Below, in pieces: positions 1 through 12,740 of a stretch of 64,000 nucleotides of DNA (position 1 is the first letter of the stretch; the number at the start of each line of letters is the position of its first letter). The notes under the pieces are model-generated. The model did no database searches and was not told the origin of the DNA. It saw only the letters and a program-made list of their open reading frames with translations. This DNA is from Rhytidiadelphus loreus (Eukaryota > Streptophyta > Bryopsida > Hypnales > Hylocomiaceae): assembly GCA_947034895.1 (NCBI GenBank), contig OX344765.1, positions 4,345,001-4,409,000 of the forward strand, given 5' to 3'. Made by a program: the position numbers and the translations under genes.

Positions 1-760
1 GTTATGACCAAATAAGCTCAAACAAGGGGACGGCGGGCAACTCGGGCAGCCAAAAAAAATTGACAAAAATTTGAATTTTCTTTTTAACATTATTTTTTGT
101 CATAGATTATATTTTTGTCTATCTGGAAAGCTTTGATTCATTTCATTTGGATATGTTATGAGAAAGTTATGGCCATTCTTGTTTTTTGGGCAGTTAGAAC
201 ATCTTCTTGAAAAAATAACTTGTACGATTCATTTCTGAATGCAATTTTTCAAATTTTGAAGTTTTTATTTTTTTTCATGGTCTGATTTACTTGCTAGAAC
301 AATCTCACCATTGAGATTAGTGCATTTTAATTCCATCTAAAATATATGAATATTTTAGATTTTCCTTCTATCTCACACCTACTTCTACTCAACAATTTTT
401 TTTTAAATGATAATTTTTTTTTTTTACCTAGACTCTCAACTCAATTCTCCACTATAAAGATTTAAAGCTCAAAACTCTATAGTGCAAAAGTTTTAAGTTA
501 AAAATGTTCAAAGTCAAAAGATCTAGTCCCGCAATGTGTTGAAAAACTTGTTTTTTCCACTTTAAACGCAGATATCTTGCAATCTGAGTGGTCAAAAATT
601 CTGAAATTTTTTCCACGCACTCTCATACTAGTTAGGTGTAAGATCCTATGGTTAGATATGAAGAAAAAAAAATCTATCAATTTTTTTTACTCCTCGCTAT
701 AGGTATGGCAGTTTTGAGTGTTTTCTGGCAGAAAAAAGGCCTTGGTCCTGTAGGGGTTAA
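1..760 (+). mobile_element. TTAA-bounded non-autonomous element, 5' end outside window
   Basis: The right end is seen as TAGGGG followed by TTAA at 757-760. The body aligns by eye with two other copies. The tract around 130-180 (GGAAAGCTTTGATTCATTTC and the following GTTATG) matches 4,250-4,300 and 63,845-63,895. The segment 565-660 (CTTGCAATCTG, CTGAAATTTTTTCCAC, TAAGATCCTAT) matches 4,685-4,765. No coding capacity is visible. The left end lies before base 1. Family assignment is by termini only. Confidence 0.6.
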
Positions 761-3232
761 TGTTGGGATCCATAACCTTGGTTATATTATTTAACAGTGA
801 GAATTTTTTGGGTTTGCACTTCTTTGGTTGACAAAGGTAAAAGAGGGAGAAAAGTCCTTACATTTCACTATGCCACATGGTTTTATCTCATTGGTCAAAT
901 TATTTTAATTTGATATAGAGCCTGGAATTCCAAGAAACAATGAACAAGTATCATATATACACCTACACCTAGGCAATGGGGTAGGAATAATTTGGGAACT
1001 TTTGAGTGCACTGTCAATTATGAATATCTATGCATATTTGCGTAAGTGACACACAATGTACAATGTACCTGAAAGTGGCAGGCACTGCCATACATGCCTT
1101 ACATTCTCAGTACGGAACTGTGTCAAGCCCTCAATAGAGAGGTAAAGCAGTGTGTTCATTTCAAGACGGGTTGCTTTAGTAACCACTGCATTTCAACTTC
1201 AAAAATTCGTACCTAATTCCACAAAGGTCCAAAAAATATGAAATGACTCGGGTTAGATGTCAATTTTGTTTTTCTGTCTACGGGAATTTTCTGAAAATTA
1301 TTTTAAGGAGTTTAGCTTCCCCCAAAATGCAATCAGCTCTTAAAAGGTCGCTTTAAGAGGAGACTATCTTATTCTTTTCTACATGTGTATCTAAACTTGT
1401 GGTTATTGTGAATTGGTTTTTGGAAATGGGAGCCCTAGTCAACCACACATGCGGCCAACTTTGAAAATAAGATATTTCCGCTAGTTGCGGCTAATTCTGT
1501 CATTCTACTTTCAACCCCAATTCCATCCAGAAACTCATCCAAATTTGTTCATTTAATCACAAAATCATGCCAACAAAGCATAACATGTCAATTCATTAAT
1601 GGTGAACATTCAAGTACCATTGAATACATGAAAGGACAATCATAGGTTATTTGTAGGATGCACTCTATGAGTGGTTTTATAATTTCAAGGCAAACCACTT
1701 CAAAAATTCACACAAATTACAATTTTAAACAAAAATTTATTATTCTACTTGGTTTTGATTTGTGAAACAAGCACACACCTCTAAAAAATATGTTTCCCTC
1801 TTGGAGTTGGCCCTAAGATATTCAAATTGCTAATTAGGGTGCTAATAGGCTTGTGTATTTAGTGTGCTCAAGGGCAGAAAGAAAGTACACATGTTAAACA
1901 AATTTCCTATTCAATCAATAATTTCTAAAAAAAGAAGTATCATTCTTTTTTTGTATCTATAGTCTTGTTGACAATAATAGCAAAGAAGCTTATTCAACTC
2001 TTTCTAGCCAATTTTTTTCTTAGAGCCCCCAAAGAGATTTGAAATTCACTTTGAAAATTTATAGAAATTTAACATATTTTGCATGTAATTCATTTCTATT
2101 GAATTTGACAAATTTACTAATAAGTCAAATGTGTCAATCAATATTGACAATTAACCTCTAAAATATTGAGGTGTTTGGATGCTCAAATGGCTTGAAGGTG
2201 ACTTTTTGTCACAAAATCATGGGTAAAACAAAATCAAGTTATTTTCTTACATTAGATTTTATTTTTAGTCTAGTTAAGAACTTCTCTTCAAATTTTCAAA
2301 CAATAATGTTGTATGATTGTTGACTTCATAGCAATCAAAGTATGTACAAGACTATTTTGGATACTTGTCCAAACTGTTAATGTTTATTGGTTATTCAAAA
2401 CAACTTCTTCTATCATTGATAGTTGTTGTACAATTTGAAAATGTTGTAAAACTTGAAGTTTGGTTTCACTATGCTAAAATTTATAATCTTTTTATGTGTC
2501 CAATCTTATTAAAAAACTGTGAATAACAAATAGTTTGCCTAAATTTCTATGACACATGAAAATCTTTACAAGATGTGGATAGAGTAATAAAAACATTTTA
2601 TTTTAAGGTCCATGGCATCAAAAACTTCAAAATGTTCCACTTTATGACATAGTAAAAAACTAGTTTCAAAAGTCTAAAATGCAATTACAAATGTGGGTCA
2701 AAGTTCTAAATCCTCCAAAACTTGGGCATTGCCTTCTTATGTAGGTCTCTGTACAATTTTTTTCCACTTATCATCTAAGTGGATGACAAACATGCAATGA
2801 ACCAACACTCTCCTTGATGAACCCACATTTTCATTGTAAAGTGATTGTTCCTTTTGTGACGGATCACAATGAAACCATGTAAGACCTCTCCTTGTTTTGC
2901 AACATGAACATGAACATAGGCCATGGATAGGGTTGACTTAGAATTTCTTTTTTAAAACCATCCTCAAATCTTTTGTAAAAATACATTTGTAGTGTACCCT
3001 TGTTGACATCAAAATAATACTTTATGCCATATTTTTTGGAAAATGCTTCAATCTTGGTTTGTTTATTTGCATCGATTTTGTTATGTGTATTGACATACAA
3101 ACTTTTTTTGAAAATTTAATCTCAACAATTGTAGGAATTAATGACCATCCAAATTCACAAATAAATCAAATTGGGCTTCTTCGTCTTTCAGGGGTTAACT
3201 ATGTTTTCAAGCTTCCAAGAAAATAACTGCTT
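761..3232. other. AT-rich intergenic DNA, no gene recognised
   Basis: No supported coding region is seen; the short minus-strand ORF at 2,864-3,100 resembles no family I know. A possible further TTAA element runs from TTAACCTCTA at 2,151 to CAGGGGTTAA ending at 3,198. Its ends are only partly inverted-complementary, so this is weak. The tract near 1,345-1,375 (GGTCGCTTTAAGAGGAGACT) resembles the right terminus of the small element at 45,427-45,567. Confidence 0.5.
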
Positions 3233-3620
3233 TAAAGTAGGAATACCATAAACAGTTAAATTAAGCATTTTAGTCTATAAAAAATGGGAAATTCATTGAG
3301 AAATTTAGCTCAATGTGTGCAAAAATAAGGATGAGGAAGAATGCAAAAAGAAAAAAAGAAAAAAAGTCTTAAAAAATGAATATTCTTTTGAATATAAATG
3401 TGAATTCTTCATTTGAACCCCATTCTTGTCTCATAGCTTCACCTGAAACAATTACCTTTGGAACTTGTTCCTCTTAAAGTCTAAGCCAATCAAATTTTAG
3501 CAAATCGAATCTTATTCAAATCAACATCAAAGCTAGCTATTGTTGGTTTTAGAACACCCTATTGTACCATTAGAAGGGGGGTGCCATTTATGGTATTCCC
3601 TCGATGGTATTCCTACCTTA
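3233..3620. mobile_element. MITE with TA-A(A/G)GTAGGAATACCAT inverted termini
   Basis: The left end reads TA-AAGTAGGAATACCATAAA. The reverse complement of the right end reads TA-AGGTAGGAATACCAT, so about 17 bp of inverted terminus lie inside a flanking TA. The internal right side repeats ATGGTATTCC twice. At 388 bp it is non-coding and falls in the length range of the other AGGTAG-ended elements in the window. Confidence 0.6.
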
Positions 3621-4001
3621 TATATGTAAAAAAAGGTTCTGTGAAAACTTTCGGAAAGCCATCTATTTCAATTGTTCACTTCACTTCATTTAAACTATCA
3701 CTTTACTTAAACTAGCACTTCAAAAAATGAAAAACAAGTTGAAGAGTATCTCGTTGAACATGAGTACCTCTTTGATGCCCCTTCATCCTTTTGGGCCTTG
3801 ATGCTTTCATCCAAATGCGACTTCATCCAAATTCTTCATCCACATACATCTTTCATAGGAAGAGTCTTCATCACCTGGACAAATACCAAACAAGTTATTT
3901 ATTAAACACAATTATTTAGGTGAGAATTACTAAACAATACATGAGATATTATAATGAAATTTGCAATTTTCTTTCCATCATATATTCATATACACTCACA
4001 T

Positions 4002-4868
4002 TTAAACCTCTACAAGCCCATAAATTTTGGGCAAGCACATGTGACTAGATTTTCCCATGTTTTTGGCCCAAACTTTAATAGAAGGTAAAGACAAGGAATA
4101 TCTTTCATGTGCACTAAAGACATTTGGAAATATGAATCAAAAGTTATAGCCTAATATGTAGTTTGTTTCTCAACTCAAGCGGTCCTAATGGATTTGAAAA
4201 AATTACTTTTTTCAAAAACAAAAATTGATTTTCTAGATTTACATATACATAAAAAGCTTTGAATCATTCCATTTTGATCAATGACTCAAAAGTTATGAGG
4301 TGTTTTAGTTTGCGGGTAGTTGTGGATTCTCTACTCTAAAATAAACTTCGAAGTCCTTTATTTAACTCAATTTTCAATATTTTTGGAAAAAGAGAAAAAC
4401 ATTAGATGTAGGTTGTTTAACATTACAACCATTGGGATTGTCATTTTTCAATTCTATAAATAAATTTTAACAATTTAGTATTCTGAATCATTCTCCTTAC
4501 TTCTTTCCACTTACTATTTTTTTCCTATATTTTGTACAAATTTAAACGATTTAAAAATTTTCAAGCATGTAGCCAAATTGCCTTGAAAAATGAATCCAAA
4601 GAAGCACCATCATTTTGTACATTTTTTTCCATACAAATGTGACCTTGTGAAGTGTAACTGCTTGTTTTTTCACAAATGCTAAGATCTTGCAATCTACACG
4701 TTGAAAATTTCTGAAATTTTTTCCACATCTTTTCAATCTAGCATACTATAAGATCCTATTGTTACATATGTCCAAAAATGATATTTAAAATAAAGTTGGT
4801 ACTTGTATTAGAAATGACAGTTTTGAACATTTTTGGTGATAACATAGTCAAGGAACTTTAGGGGTTAA
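4002..4868 (+). mobile_element. TTAA-bounded element, full-length copy (867 bp)
   Basis: The left end is TTAAACCTCTACAAGCCCA at 4,002. The right end is CTTTAGGGG-TTAA ending at 4,868, whose reverse complement begins TTAACCCCTAAAG. The interior matches the copies at 1-760 and about 63,600-64,000 over several hundred bases, with many substitutions. There is no ORF beyond random length. TTAA ends with a C-rich terminus are the hallmark of piggyBac-type transposition; that assignment is inference. Confidence 0.65.
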
Positions 4869-6059
4869 TCAAGGCCCCTGTGAACAAGTTCATTCCCAAA
4901 ACTAGACAAAAAAAAATCCAACATCCTATTGGAACTTTTGATGCCATAAATGCCTACTCTATATAATTGATTCAAACATAATGTGGCTTGCTCTAAAACA
5001 AGTTGCACAAAACTCAAACCAAAGATTTAAAGTTCCACAATAATACAAACTTCAAATCATTATGAAGCATTCCTAAATGTAATTTAAATTCTTGATATCA
5101 AATATAACCTTGAAAGTTTGTTATTAAAAGACAAACTACTTTTAGATAGCCTACCTCGTTTGGAACGTTTGGGTGTGCATTGTCAAGGAATGTGCATACG
5201 AGACTAAGCCAAGCACAATAGTGCTAAGTTGACCTTCATGTCAAAACATTATATGTTGAAAAACCTACAGTTATTGCATCTAAATTCATGATTAGCTATA
5301 TAACTATATTCTCAATTAAAACATGGAAAAAGCAAGACTAGGCTCAATTACTGGACAAAGCCTTAGCTTGTTCACCGCTATGACATCATGCCAATAGAAA
5401 TACAAAACTTTGAGGGAGGTATGTTGCAAAATCTACTCATCCATTTCATCCACACTCTTGAAACATCCTACCAAAAAATGATGAAGTTCACTAACAAAAG
5501 GATGTTCATCAACCTCACTAATCAAAAAACAAAGCTTGATTCTACATGACCACCACTCATGGTAAATGAAGTTATTATCCAACTTAGGAATTTAGGAAGA
5601 GATAAACTTTGACCACATGTATACAAGGTTGCTTTTAGATACAATACTATCATTGCTTGTAGACATAGTAGCCTTGTCCAAATGCCAAATGTTTATTGGA
5701 GACCTTGAAGAAGATATTAACAAGATAAGACATAGCTAGCCAATCCCTATGAAATGCCTACCCCCACTTTGCCACATTACACAAGTTCCATGTGCCCTTT
5801 GAGAGTGAACAATTATCTAGAGGCAATGATTTTGAGATTCCTTTGCCCTTTAAGCATACGTACAAAGAAGAGCTATGACTTGTTCCTCAAATTCCAGATG
5901 GAGTGATCTACCAAGTGTCCTTGGGCTAATTAAGATGGTATTAGCTGGTCTCCAATGGGGTACTACACATGGTGTGCTATTGTATGTGCAACTTAAAATG
6001 GGGAAGAAAGCTTACTTGATGGGTCCTAAACTTTACACATTGTAGATATATGAGAGGAA
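4869..6059. other. AT-rich intergenic DNA, nothing assigned
   Basis: No gene or clear repeat was recognised. Because the DNA leads directly into the hAT-like pseudogene, part of 5,840-6,059 may be its decayed 5' portion. I could not read conserved residues there. Confidence 0.4.
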
Positions 6060-7590
6060 GGCAAAGCATAAAAAATATATATTATTGCATGCTAGGTACC
6101 AAGAAACCTACTAATATTTCTTAGCAAATCAATAACAACAACATTATCGAGTTCAAGAGGAAACACATGCAACTAACCACTTTATTTCAGTAACTATATG
6201 ATGGTAGGCCAATGGTTGAGTTTTCTTCCAGACTTGCCTTGTATGAGTTGTTTGCAATCCCTGATTTGGCAAACATGCATTGGATTGATGGAATAGGTTG
6301 GATAATTCCATAATAGTGTCTCATATGTGGCCTATAGTTCAAAGCAAAATGAAGGCTATTATTAAGACTGCATTGCCATTACTGTTGATGAGACAAGTGT
6401 TGTAGATAATTGCAACTACATTGCAATGCACTATTATATTATGCAAAACTGGACTCATACCCCCATATTCATCTTGTTGAAAAAGCTTGAGGTTGATGGA
6501 GCTTTGACAAATAATTTAATCTCTATAATTGTTTTAGCTTTGATTATTAAGGTTAGCTTGTTTGTAGAACCCATTGCACTAAAGCTCATGTACTTTGGTG
6601 CTGATGGGATAATTTCCTTCCAAGAGTAGAGAATTGGAGTGATAAAATAGATTCAAATTAACCATGCTCCATTTGCTCAAGATAATCACTGCATGGCTCA
6701 CAATGCATCTTGGCCTTCAAGACATTGTCTTCTTCAGACATAATGTCTACCATTTGAAGATCTACTACAAGCGTGCTATAACTACTTTGTATGTAGCCCT
6801 AAGAAGTATGCTAAATTCTACAACTTTGCACTCTTAATAGAAACAAAAGGTTTGAAATTGTTGAAGAAAGTGTCCACACGTTTGGTGTCTTAATTGACCC
6901 CCTCAAGCAACTTTTAAGTGAATATTGCTTAATTGCGGCTAAAATAAATGTTGATTCTACGATCAACAAAAAACGGTAACATTTCCTTTATAGAACATGA
7001 AGTTTCTTTTGTATTTTCTAGATTGATGCTAACTATCTTTTGTGCTTTTGTGATGTAGAAATGTGTGAGAATGAAGGCTATGGCGTTCTAGCAAAGCTCA
7101 TTGACCCTAATGTTGTGCTAGGCATGACATATCTCTTGCCACTTATGAAGAGCATTGATAATCTTGTGCTCATTGTTTCCAAATAAGATGTGTACTTTTG
7201 AAATTTGTTAAAATAATAAGTTTGTTGTCAAGTTCAATTGTTCAAATTAGACATCAAGCATGCCTTTTTCATAGAACAATTTTAGTCTTTCAAGTAGCTT
7301 TTGGATTGTTTTCATGGACAAATCCAGACGAAGTGGGTGACTCTAACTATGGATTTGAATATTGATGACCAAAGCTCATAGTTGGCTTTTGTTGCAAGTG
7401 GTCAAATTGTGTTTGCTATGCATGAAGGGCAGTTTGTGACTTTGGAATCTATTACACACATTGTGAATATGGTAAAGAGTGCAAATGGTAAAGAGTGCAA
7501 AGGAATTTTATCGTTTTTTGCAAGTTTATTTGTTTGTATGGTAGTTCAAACCACAACTACAAACTTGTGCATTTGATTGACTTTTTTTCA
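6060..7590 (+). pseudogene. decayed hAT-like (DUF4371-type) transposase
   Basis: Conceptual translation, crossing several stops and frameshifts, gives a run of motifs in the order of plant hAT-like transposases of the DUF4371/ribonuclease H-like type. These are YDGRPMVEF near 6,195, ITVDETSVVDN near 6,375, MQNWTHTPI near 6,440, VDGALTNNL near 6,495, MYFGADGI near 6,590, FAQDNHCMAHN near 6,675, LLPLMKSIDNL near 7,135 and LAFVASGQIVFAMHEGQFVT near 7,385. The spacing is that of a single intronless ORF. Stops break every frame, so no active product is expected. Terminal inverted repeats were not located. The family call rests on remembered motif patterns, not an alignment. Confidence 0.6.
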
Positions 7591-7789
7591 AGCAATTGAT
7601 ATGTTTTCCATCATACTTCTTTGTAGTGCTAGTTAATTTCCCAAATTTTGTCAATTTGATTTTTCAGTGTCAAAAGGGCTATTACATTACTGCTTTTCCA
7701 TTAGGACGTCAATTAGCCTTGTAAATGATTGACCAGAGTCGAATAGGTGTATTAGTCGAGATATGGAAGAGGCAAGTTGAATAGTTGTA

Positions 7790-9780
7790 GAAAAGGTCAA
7801 ATTGAGAAGATGCAACGTTGTGAAAAGTTGCCTTCCCATTTTTGGGACTATATGTCCAAAGGTCTACTTTTTTATTTTCTAGTTCATACCAAGCTGTATG
7901 ACTCACCTGTGAACTAGTGCTTTTCTGTGAAATTCAAGCTTTTGCAAATTTGCATTATCAAATTGTCTTATTGTGTGTGCTGCGATTGTCTAGTTGGCTG
8001 TTGTCGTATAAAGCTGAGGTTATCAGCTAGTCACTTTTGTGAACTGTTCAAATTGTTTGTCAAATCGATTAAGTTGATATTCCTGTGGACGGAGCTTGAG
8101 TAAGAAGAGCGATCAAATCGACCTGGAGAATCTGAACGACCTGAAGACTTGGAGAATCTGAAGCAACGACCAAATGCGCTAACTACCAAGTGAATTAAGT
8201 ATGCGTGTATGTCTAATTGTTGCGTACTTGTTGATTGGAAGGATTGTCCAATTGACTGAGTAAGTTCGTAAATTGTCCACTCAGTTGAGAATACAGCTTG
8301 CATGTGTGTGCTTAATTGTGATATGTGTGGTCAAATTGCTCGTTTAATAATAGTGTGTGGAGTTAAGTCGAGTTGCTGTGCATATGAATTGCATCTACTA
8401 GACTGAGTCACAGTGAAGGAAACAGGAAAAACTTGGCCATTTGGAATAAGTTAATTGTTAAGTCTCAGTGGGAGAAACTGATGTCAACTTAGCATTGCAA
8501 GAAATTGTGAAAGGAACAATTCAAAGTCTCGTGAATGCTAGACTGTGAGAGTGGAAGACAAATTGACTGTTGTGTGTACATGTCTAATGGATTACTTGAC
8601 GAATCTGTAACCTGAAAACAGCAAAGGAGAACTGGATTAGAAATCCACTTGGCAAATTGCGGATTGCATAAAACTTATATTAAAAACTGTCTTAGTATAA
8701 GACATGTCAATTTGACTCGTGTTCCGAGTCTTGTAAAGCTGTTGTATCAAGCTAGTCAATTAGCAATTGTCCATATGTGTTGGTGCTTTGACTGCATTTG
8801 TTAAATTGATTGTATTCATTCCCACCGAGAGAAGTGAGAAACCCTGTTGTGAACTAAGGAGCGTGGTCAAATTGGAATTATGGAATCGGCATACTGATGC
8901 TGTGGAAAAAGCGATTAGGCAAATTGCCCCAGTTGACTGGAGCTGTGATCAATACCAGATAAGAATTCACTTCATCATGTTAAATTGTTTGTCAACTTAC
9001 TTTGTTAAATGATCAAGTTGAATTTGAAGATTTTACTAATTAATTATACATTGGTCAAGTAGTTGTGTGTGTGAATTGATAAAGAATGTGTCAACTATAC
9101 CTTACGTCGAGTTGTCTGTGAGACTTGCGCTGACGGCTAATTGACCGTGAAACCAGCGTAGTGAACTATTTCCACGGTTATAGGACCAGTCGACTTGTGG
9201 TCTAGTACTAAGTACAGCCTTGGCAAATTGACTCAACTTCAAATAAGTAAGGACTGTGACAAATTGACTTAAAAGAATATGGAGCAAGTTGGCTGACGAA
9301 AAGAAATCAATAAATTAACCAGGAAAGAATTAATTCTTTTCTAATTATTGAGATAATTTGGAAATAAAAATATTAATTCTTTTGATATAAAATAAATTGT
9401 AAATTGAAATATTAAATTAAGGGAATTGAGAAAAGAGATTCCTTTAATATAATATAAATGGTGTAATTATGAATATGCTTATTTATATATTACTATTAAG
9501 TGGCTAGAGCATGCATAAAAGACAAATTGACCAACCCATGACAAATTGACTTGAGAATTGACATGAGCCACACACTAGACAGGACTGTGACGCCATACAT
9601 TTGAGTCTATAAAATAGCATTGGTATTTGGACTGTGAAAAATTGACATTAAGTGCATTTCCTGGGTTTGTTTTGGAAAACGAAATATAAAACGACATAGA
9701 TAAGTATTTCCAATACGAAAACGAGTGACCTTAGTCACAATACACTAGACTTATTGGCCTTTCCTAAGAGAATTGACCCT
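7790..9780. repeat. block enriched in dispersed AAATTG words
   Basis: About twenty copies of AAATTG (often CAAATTGAC or GTCAAATTG) occur between 7,790 and 9,780, for example near 7,961, 8,049, 8,332, 8,561, 8,653, 8,871, 8,920, 9,224, 9,261, 9,524 and 9,542. Most are on the plus strand and there is no fixed period. TGTGTG runs and AGTTGACTGG-like words are interspersed. No long ORF is coding-like. The block is compositionally unlike its flanks. Confidence 0.5.
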
Positions 9781-9829
9781 TAGATCCTTTGTTTTTGGAT
9801 TTTGTCGAATAGACAAAATCTACATTACA

Positions 9830-10270
9830 TTGTTGTATTTTGGTACTTGATATATTTTTGCTTTTGGATTACCAAATAGCTTGCCTATCTTACTTGTGTA
9901 TTTTGGCAATGTACAGCAACTCTAAAAGGAGCTTAGGTCATACTTGTTGTATTTTGTTTGCAAAATTGCCTTTCAACTTTCTTGTCTTACTTGTGTATTT
10001 TGGCAATGTAGAGCAGTTTCAAACAGAGGAGCTCAACTCATAATTGTTTGTTGTATTTTATTTGCAAAGTTGATATATATATTTTTTGGATTGCCTTTTA
10101 GCTTGCTTATGTTATTTGTGTATTTGGTAGTGCGGAGCAACTCTAGACAAAGCTCAGGTTATATTTGTTGTATTTTGTTTGCAAAGTTGATATCAAGGTT
10201 CATATCTTTCTTTTCTAGATTGACTTTTAGCTTAACCATATTATTTGTGAATTTTGGCACTGTCTCGAGT
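9830..10270 (+). repeat. diverged tandem repeat, cluster 1 (about four units)
   Basis: Units contain, in order, TTGTTGTATTTT, TTTGCAAAGTTG, TAGCTTGC, CTTACTTGTGTATTTTGGCA and GGAGCTTAGGTCATAC. They recur at irregular spacing of roughly 100-140 bp. The same unit reappears at 12,310-12,740. Apparent ORFs here come from the repeat and are not genes. Confidence 0.65.
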
Positions 10271-12309
10271 ACTTCACTAGGGGTTACTTTAGAAACAATG
10301 TGAGACCTATTGTAGAGTACATTTTTATCGTTGGAGCTAATAATTTAAAAAATATTCAAGTTACTACAATATTACTTTTTTGAAGCATATTGTATTACAA
10401 TTGCTATAGAGTACATTGTAAAAATACATAATACATAATTTGTAAATCTATACAAAAGATAGTCTAAAAAGAAAGAGAAGAACATGCATGAGGATCTTCT
10501 ATTTTTCATCTGCAAATAGATACAATAATGAACAATGTCTCATTTTGGGTTGCTTTTTGTTCATTTGCTCCAACATAGATTTGTGATGGGTGGTTTTTGA
10601 GGACAATCTGATTTAGGGCATCCAATTTGGGATTTAGGGTAGTTTTGGAATACTTTGTCATGGTGCACAAATGTCTTGAGGGATTTAAAATTGTGATTTG
10701 GGAATAACACTTTGTAGTTCACTTTCCTTAAGGTTGTGAAGGATTTTGTACTTGTTGCTAAAGAACAAAGCTTCATTAGGTTTGTGGTCAGTGCGCAAAA
10801 AGGCTTTCCATTATTTCCTGGTAAGGATTTTCTTCATTTGTTTTGTGGTTTACAATATATCGTTGTCTTTTCTCTAGTATTGGTTTTTTTATTTAGTGAT
10901 TTGTACATATGAGTGGAAGTCTTAGGATAAAGGTTGTTGTATATGAAGAAAAATGTGCAATGTTGCTAAGGCAAAACTCTACACTTTGGAACATGAAGAG
11001 TCTCAACCCACTTTCTTTAATCATGTCTGTATTGAAGAGGTTTAGGGTTTAGCCTATATTTCTAAGGCCAATTTTCTCATTTAATCATGAATCAATCCTC
11101 ATTCAGAATTTTTTATAGTTAGAGAATCTTTTTGCATGATAGTTTGAATGTTGTCATTTTAAAGAAGTTGCTAAGACTGTGACCAAACGTTGGGTGGAGA
11201 GCCACTTTGACTTGGAGCTTGGAGTGGCAATTATGCATGATGTCTTTGATGAACTAAAGACACATGTATACATATATATAGTCATATTATTATTTTTAGA
11301 TAAGAGCTATCATTGTACTATACCTTCAGCTATAAACTTTGAAACCAATCTACTTGTTGGCACATTTGCTCAACATTTTGTAAGTATTGGGACCCAAAAC
11401 TATTGCATTTGTAAATGCATAAGTTAAGCTTAGCCAATATAATACTACTTGTGGAGGTTTTAATTTGTCTTTTTTTTTTCTTATTGTACATGTATAATTC
11501 ATTTGTATGAATTTTTTGGTAATTTTCAACGAATAATATGATTTTTGGAATAAAATTTTTAAATAAAATAAAGTATGAATAATTTATAAAGAATTGAAAA
11601 CAGTATGTCTACAAAAATTAAGGCCTAGAAAAATTTGTTTGTAAAAGTTATGCACAGAAAAAGCAAGAAGGAAAATACCAAGAAGATAGAGACTTTGATG
11701 TTTTGTTTTTAGAAAATGGTAAAAAGATTCCAAAAAAAATTAAAAATAAGACATTTTTCCTAACTTGAAGATGTTCTTTGTCAATCATTTTTATCTTTGG
11801 GAAAAAAATTATGTTTTCTGCACTTGCGCAAAGGTAGTTCACTTTGAACACATGTGGAAGGTGGACAATTTATTATTTTTAGAAAATCTCTTTGTGGGCT
11901 TGTGTAACTTTAGTAGAAGTCCTTGTAATCTAATTTTGAGCTTTGAAATTGCATTTTTGGTTAAAAAATAGTACTAAATCTCCCCCAAATGGCCAAGATT
12001 GACATTCAATTGGGGGATATTTAAAAATTAAAAAATGATTTTTTTAAAATTCAAAAGATACTCAATGTCTGCAAAACAAAACCCTAAACCAAAACCGCAT
12101 GTACTTTCATTTCAAAAGTTATGAGCAAAAAATCACTTGTCAAAGGCCAAAGGTACAAAAATTAGGACAAGTGTTTCTTGCAATCATCCATATCTATTGT
12201 GAAATAATAGCTAAATAACCCCCATAATAAAAGTTTTGACGCATGTATATATGGATTACAAGGTATAATGAAGTACCTAGAGGTAGTGTATAATAGTTCT
12301 AGAAGGAAC
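10271..12309. other. AT-rich intergenic DNA between the two repeat clusters
   Basis: No gene recognised. Short ORFs (for example 10,561-10,776 on minus and 11,179-11,427 on plus) show no known domain, and their base composition is that of the surrounding non-coding DNA. Confidence 0.4.
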
Positions 12310-12740
12310 ACAAGTTATACCTGTTGTATTTTATTTGCAAAGTTGAAATCTTTTTTAGCTTGCCCTCTTTACTTGTGTATTTTGGCAATGCACAACAATT
12401 TCAAAAAGAGCTTAGGTCATACTTATTGTATTTGGTTTTGGTAGTTAATATTGTTTTTATTTTAAAGTAGTTGATATCTTATCTTTTTTACTTGTGTATT
12501 TCAGTAGTGCACAGCAATTGTAATAGGAGCTCAGGTCATAATTATTGTATTTGGTTTTAGTAGTTGATAATGTTTTTATTTGGGGTATTTGATACCTTGA
12601 CTTTGTGTATTTTGGCAACTCAAAGCAGTTTCCTTGGGGCTCTTGTCATACTTGGTCGTGTGTTTTGGATGCACTTCGATATCTTTTTTTTATTGTTATA
12701 CTTGTTGTATTTTAGCAATGTAATGCAATCAGTTGTTGCC
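12310..12740 (+). repeat. diverged tandem repeat, cluster 2 (about four units)
   Basis: This has the same unit as the cluster at 9,830-10,270: TGTTGTATTTTATTTGCAAA, TTACTTGTGTATTTTGGCAA, GAGCTTAGGTCATACTTATT, then GGAGCTCAGGTCATAATTAT, and a last unit with GGGGCTCTTGTCATACTTGG. Units are more diverged than in cluster 1 and both clusters lie in the same orientation. Confidence 0.6.

Noticed and set aside
2151..3198. Possible 1.05-kb TTAA element
   Set aside because: The ends are only weakly inverted-complementary and no second copy was found, so it is not listed as an element.
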